From contig DATGMD010000067.1 of the NCBI GenBank assembly GCA_035293805.1, positions 61,255 through 125,254 on the forward strand: DNA of 64,000 nt. The letters run 5' to 3'. Made by a program: the position numbers and the translations under genes. Below are positions 43,095-52,425 of the stretch, piece after piece. The notes under the pieces are model-generated. The model was given only the letters and a program-made list of their open reading frames with translations. It had not been told where the DNA came from and did not search any database. Origin of the DNA: JAJPHF01 sp035293805. GTDB lineage: Bacteria > Chloroflexota > UBA6077 > JAJPHF01. Each line of letters opens with the position of its first letter. Position 1 is the first letter of the stretch.

Positions 43095-43922
43095 TCACCC
43101 GTCGAACGGCGTGTCGCGCGCCGTCAGGAAGGCGCCCAGCCCCTCGCGGGCGCGGACCTCGCGCAGGCTCCGCCCGCTGGCGGCCTCGTCGCCGCTCTCG
43201 ACGGCATGAACCAGCGCCGCCGCCAGCGCTCCGTACTCCAGCGCGCGGTACATGCCCGCCATCTCCAGCGCGCCGTCGAGCTGCCGCTTGTTCAGGCGCA
43301 GCGCCGCCGGCGGGATCAGCACCAGCCGCCGCGCGAAGCGGTGCGCCTCGGCGCCCAGCTGCTCGTGCGGCACCACTCGGAAGGCCAATCCGATGCGATA
43401 CGCCTCCCGGGCGTCGATCAGGTCGCCGGTGTACCAGAGGTACCGCGCGTTCTGGATGCCGACCAGCCACGGCAGGAGCGAGCCGATGAACACGCCGTGG
43501 CGAATCGCCGGCGCCCCGAACCGCGCCTGCTCCGAGGCGAACACGAAGTCGCACAGGCAGGCTAGCTCCAGCCCCCAGGCGATCGCCTGGCCCTGCACCG
43601 CCGCCACGATCGGCTTCGCCAGGTCGCGGAACAGCCGGTGGCGGCGCACCCCCTCCTGCTGCGACTCGTAAGTGTCCAGCGCCGTCCGCCGCGCGACCGG
43701 GGCGCCGCTCATCCCTTGCGCCAGGTCGGCGCCCGCGCAGAAGGTGGGGCCGCGCGCCGCCAGCACCACGGCCCGCACCGCGCGGTCGGCGTCGGCGGCC
43801 CCCAGCGCGGCCTCCAGCGCGGTCCATAGCTGGCGGTTCAGCGCGTTGCGCTTCTCCGGCCGGTTCAGCGTGATCGTCGCCACGCGCTCCGCGACGTCGT
43901 ACAGCACCAGCTCGTCGGCCAT
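43095..43922 (-). CDS. Enoyl-CoA hydratase/isomerase family protein
   Basis: A 275-aa crotonase-fold protein; ATG 43922 follows GGAGGAGG. Signatures are ITLNRPEKRNALNRQL, RGPTFCAGADLAQGMSG (oxyanion hole) and AKPIVAAVQGQAIAWGLELACLCDFVFA. The catalytic Glu positions of true hydratases are not both obvious, so it could be an isomerase or another crotonase enzyme. It is divergent from the PaaK-like ligase gene 143 nt away. Together the two could activate and process an aromatic or side-chain acid (inference). Confidence 0.86.
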   Translation of the reverse strand: MADELVLYDVAERVATITLNRPEKRNALNRQLWTALEAALGAADADRAVRAVVLAARGPTFCAGADLAQGMSGAPVARRTALDTYESQQEGVRRHRLFRDLAKPIVAAVQGQAIAWGLELACLCDFVFASEQARFGAPAIRHGVFIGSLLPWLVGIQNARYLWYTGDLIDAREAYRIGLAFRVVPHEQLGAEAHRFARRLVLIPPAALRLNKRQLDGALEMAGMYRALEYGALAAALVHAVESGDEAASGRSLREVRAREGLGAFLTARDTPFDG

Positions 43923-44065
43923 CCGTCGCCTCCTCCGCGCGCCTCCACCGCCTGCATGGTACCGCCGCGACGCCATCGGCGCTCGCGGCTGGCCGGGGGC
44001 CGCGCCCGGGGCTACACTGAGAAGCGCACGCGGCCCTGCCGCCACCACGCCTCGGAGGACGCCCG

Positions 44066-45412
44066 GTGTCCAAGCTGCCGCCGCCTCGCCCGCGCGACTA
44101 CTGGAGCCCCTACGTCGAGCGCCTGCCGCGCGAGCAGTTGCGCGCCCTCCAGCTCCGCCGGCTCCAGACCCTCGTCGGCTGGGCCTACGCGCGCAGCCCC
44201 TTCTGGCAGCGTCGCCTCGACGCCGCGCGCGTCGCGCCGGAGCAGATTCGGAGCCTGGACGACCTGCGACGCCTGCCCTTTATCACCAAGGCCGAGCTGC
44301 TGGAGAACCAGGCCGAGCGCCCACCGTACGGCGACATGCTCACCGCGCCGCCCGACGTCGCCGTCGCCTACCACACCACCAGCGGCACCTCGGGCCGCAC
44401 GCCGCTGCGCGCGCTGGAGAGCCCGCGCGACTGGGACTGGGGCGCCCAGGCCTGGGCGCGCTCGCTCTACGGCTTCGGCCTGCGCCCGCGCGACGTCGTC
44501 TACGTGGCGTTCGGCTACGGCTCGTTCATCGGCTTCTGGGGCGCCCACTACGCCATCCAGAAGATCGGCGCGACGACCGTCGCCGGCGGCAGCCAGAGCA
44601 GTGAGGCGCGCCTGCGCCACATCGTCGATACCGGCGCCACGGCGGTGGCGGCCACGCCCAGCTACGCCATCCGGCTGGCCCAGGTGGCGGCCGAGATGGG
44701 CATCGACCTGGCCCGCGACACGCGCGTCGAGCTGCTGCTGCTCGCCGGCGAGCCGGGCGCGAACATCCCCGCCACCAAGGCGCTCATCCAAGACATGTGG
44801 GGGGCGCGGGCGGGCGACTTCATGGGCATGACCGAGACGGCCGGCATTACCGCCTTCGAGTGCAGCGAGCAGTCGGGCGCCCTCCACATCAACGAGGACT
44901 ACTTCCTAGAGGAGTTCCTCGACCCGCGAGGCGACGAGCCGCTGCCGCTGGGCGAGGTGGGCGAGCGCGTCTGTACCGCCTTCGGCATCGGGCTCATCCC
45001 CATCATCCGCTATCGCACCGGCGACCTGGTGCGCCGCGTCCCGGCGTCGCACTGCTCCTGCGGCCGCACGTTCGAGCTGTACCTCGGCGGCATCATTGGC
45101 CGCGCCGACGACATGCAGATCATCCGTGGCGTGAACGTCCACCCGTCGGCCGTGGAGGGCGTCGTACGCCGCTACGCCGAGCTGCGCGAGTTCCGCATCG
45201 TGCTCACGCGCGTCGACTACGTCGACAACATCGCCGTGGAGCTAGAGGCCCAGCCGACCGTGGCCGCCGACCTGGCCGAGCAGCTGAGGCAGCGCGTCGC
45301 GCGGGAGCTGGCCGAGGCGCACGAGGGGCTGCGCTTCGACGTGTCCCTCGTCGCCCCCGGCACCCTGCCCACCTTCGAGCTGAAGGCCCGCCGCCTCCTC
45401 GACCGCCGCTAG
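44066..45412 (+). CDS. Phenylacetate-CoA ligase-like adenylate-forming enzyme
   Basis: A 448-aa PaaK-type ligase from GTG 44066, after GGAGG. The ATP-binding loop is YHTTSGTSGRTPL, followed by GMTETAGITAFECSEQSG, the core RYRTGDLVRRV, and the C-terminal domain IIGRADDMQIIRGVNVHPSAVE. PaaK activates phenylacetate or related aromatic acids as CoA thioesters. A TACACT hexamer at 44013-44018 is a likely -10. It lacks neighbouring paa ring-oxidation genes, so the substrate may be another aryl acid. The adjacent divergent gene is the crotonase. Confidence 0.9.
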   Translation: MSKLPPPRPRDYWSPYVERLPREQLRALQLRRLQTLVGWAYARSPFWQRRLDAARVAPEQIRSLDDLRRLPFITKAELLENQAERPPYGDMLTAPPDVAVAYHTTSGTSGRTPLRALESPRDWDWGAQAWARSLYGFGLRPRDVVYVAFGYGSFIGFWGAHYAIQKIGATTVAGGSQSSEARLRHIVDTGATAVAATPSYAIRLAQVAAEMGIDLARDTRVELLLLAGEPGANIPATKALIQDMWGARAGDFMGMTETAGITAFECSEQSGALHINEDYFLEEFLDPRGDEPLPLGEVGERVCTAFGIGLIPIIRYRTGDLVRRVPASHCSCGRTFELYLGGIIGRADDMQIIRGVNVHPSAVEGVVRRYAELREFRIVLTRVDYVDNIAVELEAQPTVAADLAEQLRQRVARELAEAHEGLRFDVSLVAPGTLPTFELKARRLLDRR

Positions 45413-45510
45413 CACCGCGTGCCGTTCACCTCCACCCCGCGACGCAGATTCCTCCAGGCCTCAATCGCTCCACAGGGGCCGGGGGCTTGCGGTCCCGCTC
45501 CCCGGCATCC

Positions 45511-45622
45511 ACCCCCTTCCTTCGAAGGGAAGGGGGGCAGGGAGGGTCAGGTCATACCGCATCCGGCGATGGCCTTCCCTATCTCCCTCTCCCCCTGGGA
45601 GAGGGCAGGGGTGAGGGCGCGC
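45511..45622. repeat. Intergenic REP-like inverted repeats
   Basis: The gap between PaaK and the beta-propeller gene contains CCCTTCCTTCGAAGGGAAGG (45514-45533) and CCCTCTCCCCCTGGGAGAGGG (45585-45605) followed by GGGTGAGGG. The second belongs to the same family as the livG tail repeat. I see no gene here. Confidence 0.6.
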
Positions 45623-45662
45623 CCCGGCGGGCGCACCGCCGGGCCGGATCGGGTATCACTCC

Positions 45663-46895
45663 CTACCGGTGCAGTACGACCAGCGAGTCCGGCGAATTGC
45701 CCACCTGCACCGTGCCGAGGTCGAAGCTGGTCGCCGCGTCGAGCGCCTGAATGGCGTTCGCCGACACCTGCGCCGCGTACAGCCGCGTGCCGTCCGGGCT
45801 CAGCGCCAGGCCCAGAGCCGGGTGGTCGAGAAACAGCGTGCCCGCGATGGCCTGGCGGTTCGTGTCGATGACGCTGATGCGGCTATCCTCGTTGTGCGAC
45901 ACGTAGGCGTACGCGCCATCGGCGCTGAACACCACCCGCCGCGGCTGCGGCGCCGTCGCGATCGTCGCCGCCACCTGGTTCGTGGTCGCGTCCACGATCG
46001 ACACGTTGCTGGCGTTGCGGTTGGCCACGTAGACCCAGTGGCCGTCCGGGCTCACCGCGAGCCCCTCCGCGCCCGCGTCCGTGGGCACGGTGGCGATCAC
46101 CGCGCGCGCCGCCGGATCGATGACCACCAGCGCGCCCGCGTCGCGGTTCGTCGCGTAGGCCCGTTGCCCGTCGCGGCTGAAATCGAGCAGCGCCACCCCC
46201 GGCCCCACGCTGATGCGGCCGGTCTGGGCCCCATCCGGCAGGCTGTAGATCACGATGTCGCCGGAAGCCGGGCTGCTCACCCACAGCGCGTTGCCGCCCG
46301 GCGCCACCGCCACGTCGAGCGGCGCCTGCGCCCCCTGCCAGGTCGCGGCGACCTGCCCCGAGGCCACGTCGATGGCCGACACGCTGTTGTCGTCCTGGTT
46401 CGCCACGAAGACCCGGCTGCCGTCCGGCGCCGCGGTCACTTCCTGCGGGTTCTGCCCCACCGGGATCGTGCCGCGCACCTGGCTGCCCGCCAGATCGACG
46501 ACGGTCACGTTGTTCGAGCTGCGGTTGACGACGTAGGCTAGCAGCCCCTGGGCGCTGCCCGCGATCGTGGGATCGACCGTCCGCACGATGTGGTCGCCCC
46601 CCGTCAGCGGCGGCGCCCCGGGGGAGGGCGCCATCTGGATCGGCGGCGGCGGCGTCTGGTCGTCGGTCGGCGACGGCGCCACGACGTTCGGGCCAGGCGT
46701 CTGGTTGGGCGCCGGCGGCGGGAACTGGAACTGGGGGGTGGGGCTGGCCTGCGCCGATACGGCGCCGGCGGCATTCCCGAGCGTTGCCGCGGCGAGCCCC
46801 GATGATTCCACCGGTACGCTGCTCACGGCTGCCGGTCCGCAGGCGGTGAGCAAGGCGAGCACGATCCCAAGCGCCAACGTGGAGCGATAGAACAT
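45663..46895 (-). CDS. YVTN-type beta-propeller lipoprotein
   Basis: ATG 46895 (after GAGGAAGGG) starts a lipoprotein signal ending in LALLTAC. A Pro/Gln/Thr-rich linker (to about residue 115) leads into about seven YncE-like repeats: NRSSNNVTVVDLAGSQVRGT, VFVANQDDNSVSAIDVASGQV, VYVANRNASNVSIVDATTNQV, AYVSHNEDSRISVIDTNRQA and others. Each has the blade pattern of 40-42 residues. Such proteins form extracellular propellers of unclear function, often binding protein or polysaccharide. The gene ends by convergence with PaaK repeats and begins downstream of the glycosyltransferase on the same strand. Confidence 0.86.
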   Translation of the reverse strand: MFYRSTLALGIVLALLTACGPAAVSSVPVESSGLAAATLGNAAGAVSAQASPTPQFQFPPPAPNQTPGPNVVAPSPTDDQTPPPPIQMAPSPGAPPLTGGDHIVRTVDPTIAGSAQGLLAYVVNRSSNNVTVVDLAGSQVRGTIPVGQNPQEVTAAPDGSRVFVANQDDNSVSAIDVASGQVAATWQGAQAPLDVAVAPGGNALWVSSPASGDIVIYSLPDGAQTGRISVGPGVALLDFSRDGQRAYATNRDAGALVVIDPAARAVIATVPTDAGAEGLAVSPDGHWVYVANRNASNVSIVDATTNQVAATIATAPQPRRVVFSADGAYAYVSHNEDSRISVIDTNRQAIAGTLFLDHPALGLALSPDGTRLYAAQVSANAIQALDAATSFDLGTVQVGNSPDSLVVLHR

Positions 46896-47073
46896 GGACC
46901 CTTCCTCTGCATGCCGGCCGAACGCCGGAACCATTTGTGCGCGCCCGCGTCCGGCGACGTTCGGCCCCGTCCCTGCAATGCTGTGCGAGGCGGACGCGGG
47001 GGGTATTATCGCAAAGGTCGTCGTCGGCTGCCAGCCCAGCCCCCGGCCCGGGTCGGCAGTCGCCTCCCGCCGC

Positions 47074-48450
<1,377 letters not shown>

Positions 48451-48519
48451 GCCTGGGTTGGCGCTCCGGCCAGGGTCGGAGCGCTGTGAGGCCCGGGACT
48501 CAGCACTCAGCACTGAGCG

Positions 48520-49527
48520 CTACAGACGGAAGAGGCTGGCCGCGGTCTCGCCGGCGATGGCGCGCCGATCGTCCGTCGGCAGGCGCAGGTTGCCGATCAT
48601 CTCGACCAGCTCGCTCACCGTGGCGCCCGAGCTCGACTCCAGCGGATAGTCCGAGCCGAACACCATCCGCTGCGGCGTCACCACGGCCGCCGTCATCTCG
48701 ACGGCGGGCGCCCAGCCCCCCGTCCCGGCCGTGTCGAAGTAGAACTTCGACCACCGCTCCTCGAACACCTTGTCGAGCCCCAGCGCCCGCTGCTCGCGCT
48801 GCGTCTTGCCGACCTGCCGCTTCTCCGGCGGCAACGGGACCTCCGGCGGCTCGAACGAGATCATGGAGATGCGCCCCCGCAGGAAGACCGACGTGCCGCC
48901 CAGGTGCGGCAGCACGAATTTCAGGTTCGGGAACTCCGGGAACACGCTGTTCATGATGCGCACCGCCGCCAGCGTCGTGTCGAACGGCCGCCCGCAGGAG
49001 CGCTCCAGCCCGTAGTCGGTGGTGAACCCTTGCGGCAGGAGGGCCGGGTGCAGGATCACTGGCACGTCCAGCTCCTGGATCTTGCGCCAGATCGGGCCGA
49101 GCGCGCGGTCGTCGAGCACCACCGATCCCGCCGAGGTCGGCAGCGCCACGGCGTTCAGCCCCAGCTCCCGCACGCCGCGCTCCAGCTCCGCCGGCCCCGC
49201 CTCCGGCTCCTCGAGCGCCAGGTGGATCGAGCCGTACAGCCGCCCCGGGTTCTGCCGTTGGATCTCGGCGAAGCCCTCGTTCAGCGTGCGGCAGGTCGGC
49301 ATGCCCAGGATGCTGACGCCCGAGTACGTGAGGATGGCGGCGTCGACGTGGCCCTCGTCCATCGTGCGCAGGTGCGCCTCGACGCTGCACAGCTCATCCC
49401 GCAGCGTGATGCTGATGCGGTCGTTGACCAGCCGCACGCCGCCGCCGGCCTCGGCCTTCAGCGCGTCGTACACCGCGCGCGGCAGGAAGTGGTGGTGAAC
49501 GTCGATGACGCGAGTCCCGTCGAGCAT
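48520..49527 (-). CDS. Amidohydrolase-2 family hydrolase/decarboxylase
   Basis: A 335-aa ACMSD-like protein; ATG 49527 follows GGGAGGG, and a minus-strand TATAGT -10 lies at 49550-49545. The metal triad begins RVIDVHHHFLPRAVYDAL. Conserved AILTYSGVSILGMPTC, VPVILHPALLP, LKFVLPHLGGTSVF (metal His) and MVFGSDYPLES (metal Asp) follow. It is the third amidohydrolase of the window and closest in type to 2-hydroxymuconate or gamma-resorcylate-like decarboxylases by motif layout, though that assignment is uncertain. The downstream glycosyltransferase is separated only by heptad repeat DNA. Confidence 0.86.
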   Translation of the reverse strand: MLDGTRVIDVHHHFLPRAVYDALKAEAGGGVRLVNDRISITLRDELCSVEAHLRTMDEGHVDAAILTYSGVSILGMPTCRTLNEGFAEIQRQNPGRLYGSIHLALEEPEAGPAELERGVRELGLNAVALPTSAGSVVLDDRALGPIWRKIQELDVPVILHPALLPQGFTTDYGLERSCGRPFDTTLAAVRIMNSVFPEFPNLKFVLPHLGGTSVFLRGRISMISFEPPEVPLPPEKRQVGKTQREQRALGLDKVFEERWSKFYFDTAGTGGWAPAVEMTAAVVTPQRMVFGSDYPLESSSGATVSELVEMIGNLRLPTDDRRAIAGETAASLFRL

Positions 49528-49615
49528 AAGCCCTCCCCTCCGCGCGACTATAGCACAGCTGACCCGTCTCTCCTCCCCCGGACAACCGCCTCGCGCCAAT
49601 GCCTTCTATACAGAG

Positions 49616-49889
49616 AGGCCGCGAGGCGCGCCGGAGAGCGCCCGCCCTCGGCGCGACGTGGTCGCCGTCCCTGCCCGTACACACCTTCCTCGCGCCCGCC
49701 GCCCGCGCCCGGCCCGGGGCACCCCGCCCCGCCGGCCCGGCCCGCGACGAGCTACCGGGGGAGTATCGTACGGGGTAAACGATGCGACCTTCCGCGCCCG
49801 AGGAGCACGCGCAGACCCGCGCCCGGCCTACCAGTTAACCACCCGGTAAAGGAGCATCGTTTGACCGTTCCTCGGATGAATTACTGCGC
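49616..49889 (+). repeat. ~270-bp dispersed intergenic element, copy A
   Basis: From AGGCCGCGAGGCGCGCCGGA to CGGATGAAT and slightly beyond, this matches the reverse complement of 62334-62606 along nearly its full length, with short indels and substitutions. It contains the pair AAACGATGC (49777-49785) and GCATCGTTT (49854-49862), able to form a 9-bp stem. It does not encode an obvious protein. Confidence 0.8.
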
Positions 49890-50081
49890 CGCATCATCAT
49901 GACGCACGGCCGTGAAACCTACGAGCCCCGCCGCCGCGCGCCGTAAGATAGAGCGAGCCGCCTCGGGCGGCTCGCGCGGGCACCCTTGGCAGGCGGTCGA
50001 CGGTTCAGCGCCAGGCGCGGGCGTTCCCAGCCCCTGGCGGAGCACCCGGGACGCGATACCAGAGCAAGTGGGGGCGACAGC
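49890..50081 (+). other. Intergenic leader of the Pro-rich protein gene
   Basis: The rest of the 554-nt gap (49528-50081) has no gene. TAAGAT at 49944-49949 is a candidate -10 for the following gene; no clear -35 is seen. A leader of about 125 nt would result. Confidence 0.35.
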
Positions 50082-51317
50082 ATGCGACGGCTTGGCTCGC
50101 CGGCGGGGCTGGCAGTAGCGCTGAACCTGCTGGTGGCAGCCAGCCCCCTCGCGTGGCTGGCTGCGGGTGCTCGCCCCGCCACGTCCCCGGCCGCCCTCGC
50201 GCGCGGCGTGGCCGCGCCCGGCGGCGCGACCGATCCCGAGGGCGTGCTGGACCAGGCGCCCTGTTCCGGCCTGGGCAGCGCGGCCCTCGTCCCGTCCGGC
50301 GACACCGGCATCGCGGCCAACGTCAACACCACCCCGGCGCCCGCGGGCACCGAGGTGGATGCCGTGATCATCAATTTGCAGCCCGGCCAGGCGCCGCTGC
50401 TCGTCGTCGCCACGACCGTGGGCGCCGAGCAGATCAGCGGCCCGCCCGTCGGCGCCGCCGCCGGGGCGCCCATTCCCCTCCGCGGCACGGTGCGCGGCCT
50501 ACCAGTGCCCGGCGCCGCGGTCACGCTCAGCCTCCAGGGCCCGCCCGGCGCGCCGCCGCAGGTGGTCGCCCAGGGACCGGTGCAATGCCAGGACGCGCCC
50601 ACCGGGCCGCCCCAGGGCTCGCCACAAGGGCCACCGGCCGCGGTGCCGGGCGAGGCCGGCGCGCCGCCGGGGCAGGTGCCGGCGCCGCCCGCGGGCCAGC
50701 CCCCGCCTGGCTATCCGCCGCCCGCCCCCCAGGCACCCGGTGGAGCGCTCCCGCCGGACCAGCCGCCGGAGGGCGCGGCGCTGACACCCGGATTGCCGCC
50801 CCCCGGCTACGCCGGCGCGCCGCCGCCCCCCGGCTATCCCGCGCCGCCGGGCTATCCGGCCGCCCCCGCGGGCGCCTACCCGCCGGGCGCGGCACTGCCA
50901 CCGGGCGTCCCCCCGCCGCCGGGCTACGCGGCGCCGCCGCCACCCGGCTATCCGGCCGCGCCCCCTCCGCCGGGTTACGCCGGCGCCCCCCCGCCGCCGG
51001 GTTACGCCGGCGCCCCGCCGCCACCGGGGTACGCGGCGCCTCCCCCGCCCGGCTGGCCGCCGGGCGTCCCGTTCCCGCCCGAGGCGCCGGGCGTGGCGCC
51101 GCCGACCGAGGCGGCCACCCCAACGCCGTCCACGCCGTCGCCGACGCCGATTCAGGTGCCCACGGCGCGGCCCACGGCGGCGCCCGGCCAGATCACGCCC
51201 GTCCTGGCGGTGCCCACCGTCACGCCGCAGCCCGTCCCCGACGACGAGAGCGAGAGCCCGCCCGAGGGCGCTGCCCCGCCCCGGCCGCGGCCCCTCGCGC
51301 TGTTCTGGCCCCGCTGA
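50082..51317 (+). CDS. Secreted Pro/Gly/Tyr-rich repeat protein
   Basis: A 411-aa protein from ATG 50082. A signal peptide (LAVALNLLVAASPLAWLAAG) is followed by a folded-looking ~130-residue domain (ALVPSGDTGIAANVNTTPAPAGTEVDAVIINL, PLLVVATTVG, PIPLRGTVRGLPVPGAAVTLSLQG) with Cys residues, perhaps an Ig-like module. About 170 residues of PPPPGYA-type repeats follow (PPGYAGAPPPPGYPAPPGYP). The end is Thr/Pro-rich and acidic. The repeat resembles surface-exposed or cell-wall spacer regions. It precedes the MoxR operon on the same strand by 48 nt. Confidence 0.7.
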   Translation: MRRLGSPAGLAVALNLLVAASPLAWLAAGARPATSPAALARGVAAPGGATDPEGVLDQAPCSGLGSAALVPSGDTGIAANVNTTPAPAGTEVDAVIINLQPGQAPLLVVATTVGAEQISGPPVGAAAGAPIPLRGTVRGLPVPGAAVTLSLQGPPGAPPQVVAQGPVQCQDAPTGPPQGSPQGPPAAVPGEAGAPPGQVPAPPAGQPPPGYPPPAPQAPGGALPPDQPPEGAALTPGLPPPGYAGAPPPPGYPAPPGYPAAPAGAYPPGAALPPGVPPPPGYAAPPPPGYPAAPPPPGYAGAPPPPGYAGAPPPPGYAAPPPPGWPPGVPFPPEAPGVAPPTEAATPTPSTPSPTPIQVPTARPTAAPGQITPVLAVPTVTPQPVPDDESESPPEGAAPPRPRPLALFWPR

Positions 51318-51365
51318 CGCCGTGCCGTGCGATGCTAAGATAGGGCCGCGACAGGGAGAGCGAGC

Positions 51366-52358
51366 GTGGAGCGGGTACAGGACGCCGCGCGCCGGCTGTG
51401 CGACAACGTCGAGCGCGTGCTCGTCGGCAAGCGCGGCGCGGTCGAGCTAGCCGTGGTCGCCCTGCTGTGCGAGGGCCACGTGCTGATCGAGGACGTGCCG
51501 GGCACGGGCAAGACGACGCTCGCGCGTGCCCTGGCGCAGTCGCTGGGGGGCACGTTTCGGCGGCTCCAGTGTACGCCCGACCTGCTCCCCTCGGACGTGA
51601 CCGGCGTCGCCGTGTTCGACCAGCGCACAAGCGCCTTCGACTTCCGCCCCGGCCCCGTGTTCGCCAACGTGCTCATGGCCGACGAGATCAACCGCGCCAC
51701 CCCCCGTACCCAGTCGGCCGTGCTGGAGGCGATGCAGGAGCGGCAGGTGAGCGTGGACGGCGTGACGCATCCGCTGCCCCGGCCTTTCACCGTCATCGCC
51801 ACCCAGAACCCCGTCGAGCTAGAGGGCACCTTTCCGCTGCCCGAGGCGCAGCTCGACCGCTTCCTCCTGCGCCTGAGCCTCGGCTACCCCGCCGCCGAAG
51901 ACGAGCGCCTAATGCTCCGCCGCGCCCGCGAGGAGGCCGCGCCGGCAGTGGACGGCACGGTCGGCGCCACGGCGCAGCCTTCATCTCCCAGCACTCAGCT
52001 CTCCGTCCCGGCGGTCGTCACGCCCGAGGAGGCGCTGGCGCTCCACGCCGCCTGCCGCCAGGTACACGTCGAGCCGGCCGTCGAGGAGTACCTGGTGGCG
52101 GTGGCCCGCGCTACCCGCGAGCATGCCGACGTGCGGCTGGGCGCCAGCCCGCGCGCCACCCTCGACCTGTACCACGCCGCCCAGGCGTGGGCGGCCATGC
52201 AGGGTCGTGAGTTCGTCACGCCAGACGACGTGAAGCGACTGGCGGCGCCCGTGCTCGCGCACCGCCTTGTCTTGGGCGTGGACGCCCGGCTGCGCGGCCG
52301 GTCCGCCGCCGACGTGCTCGCCTCGCTGATCGAGACGCTCCCCGTGCCCGTGGAGTAG
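51366..52358 (+). CDS. MoxR-family AAA ATPase
   Basis: A 330-aa MoxR protein from GTG 51366. Walker A is GTGKTTLARAL (VLIEDVPGTGKTT), Walker B-type NVLMADEINRATPRTQSAVLEAMQERQVSVDG, and the C-terminal lid has RATLDLYHAAQAWAAMQGREFVTPDDVKRLAAPVLAHRLVL. MoxR ATPases act as chaperones with vWA or DUF58 proteins. About 20 extra residues (around 195-220) precede the VVTPEEALALH block, and the DNA there contains CAGCACTCAGCTCT (51989-52002), a short heptad-family trace. A TAAGAT -10 candidate lies at 51335-51340. Confidence 0.93.
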   Translation: MERVQDAARRLCDNVERVLVGKRGAVELAVVALLCEGHVLIEDVPGTGKTTLARALAQSLGGTFRRLQCTPDLLPSDVTGVAVFDQRTSAFDFRPGPVFANVLMADEINRATPRTQSAVLEAMQERQVSVDGVTHPLPRPFTVIATQNPVELEGTFPLPEAQLDRFLLRLSLGYPAAEDERLMLRRAREEAAPAVDGTVGATAQPSSPSTQLSVPAVVTPEEALALHAACRQVHVEPAVEEYLVAVARATREHADVRLGASPRATLDLYHAAQAWAAMQGREFVTPDDVKRLAAPVLAHRLVLGVDARLRGRSAADVLASLIETLPVPVE

Positions 52359-52425
52359 CCGGCATGGCGGCCCTGCTCGCTCGTCAGCCCATTACGGCGC
52401 GGCCGGCTGCCCCCCGGTGCGGACG

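Noticed and set aside
41729..43489. 586-codon plus-strand frame
   Set aside because: Overlaps the true binding protein and crotonase genes in the wrong frame; Arg/Pro-rich with no domain.
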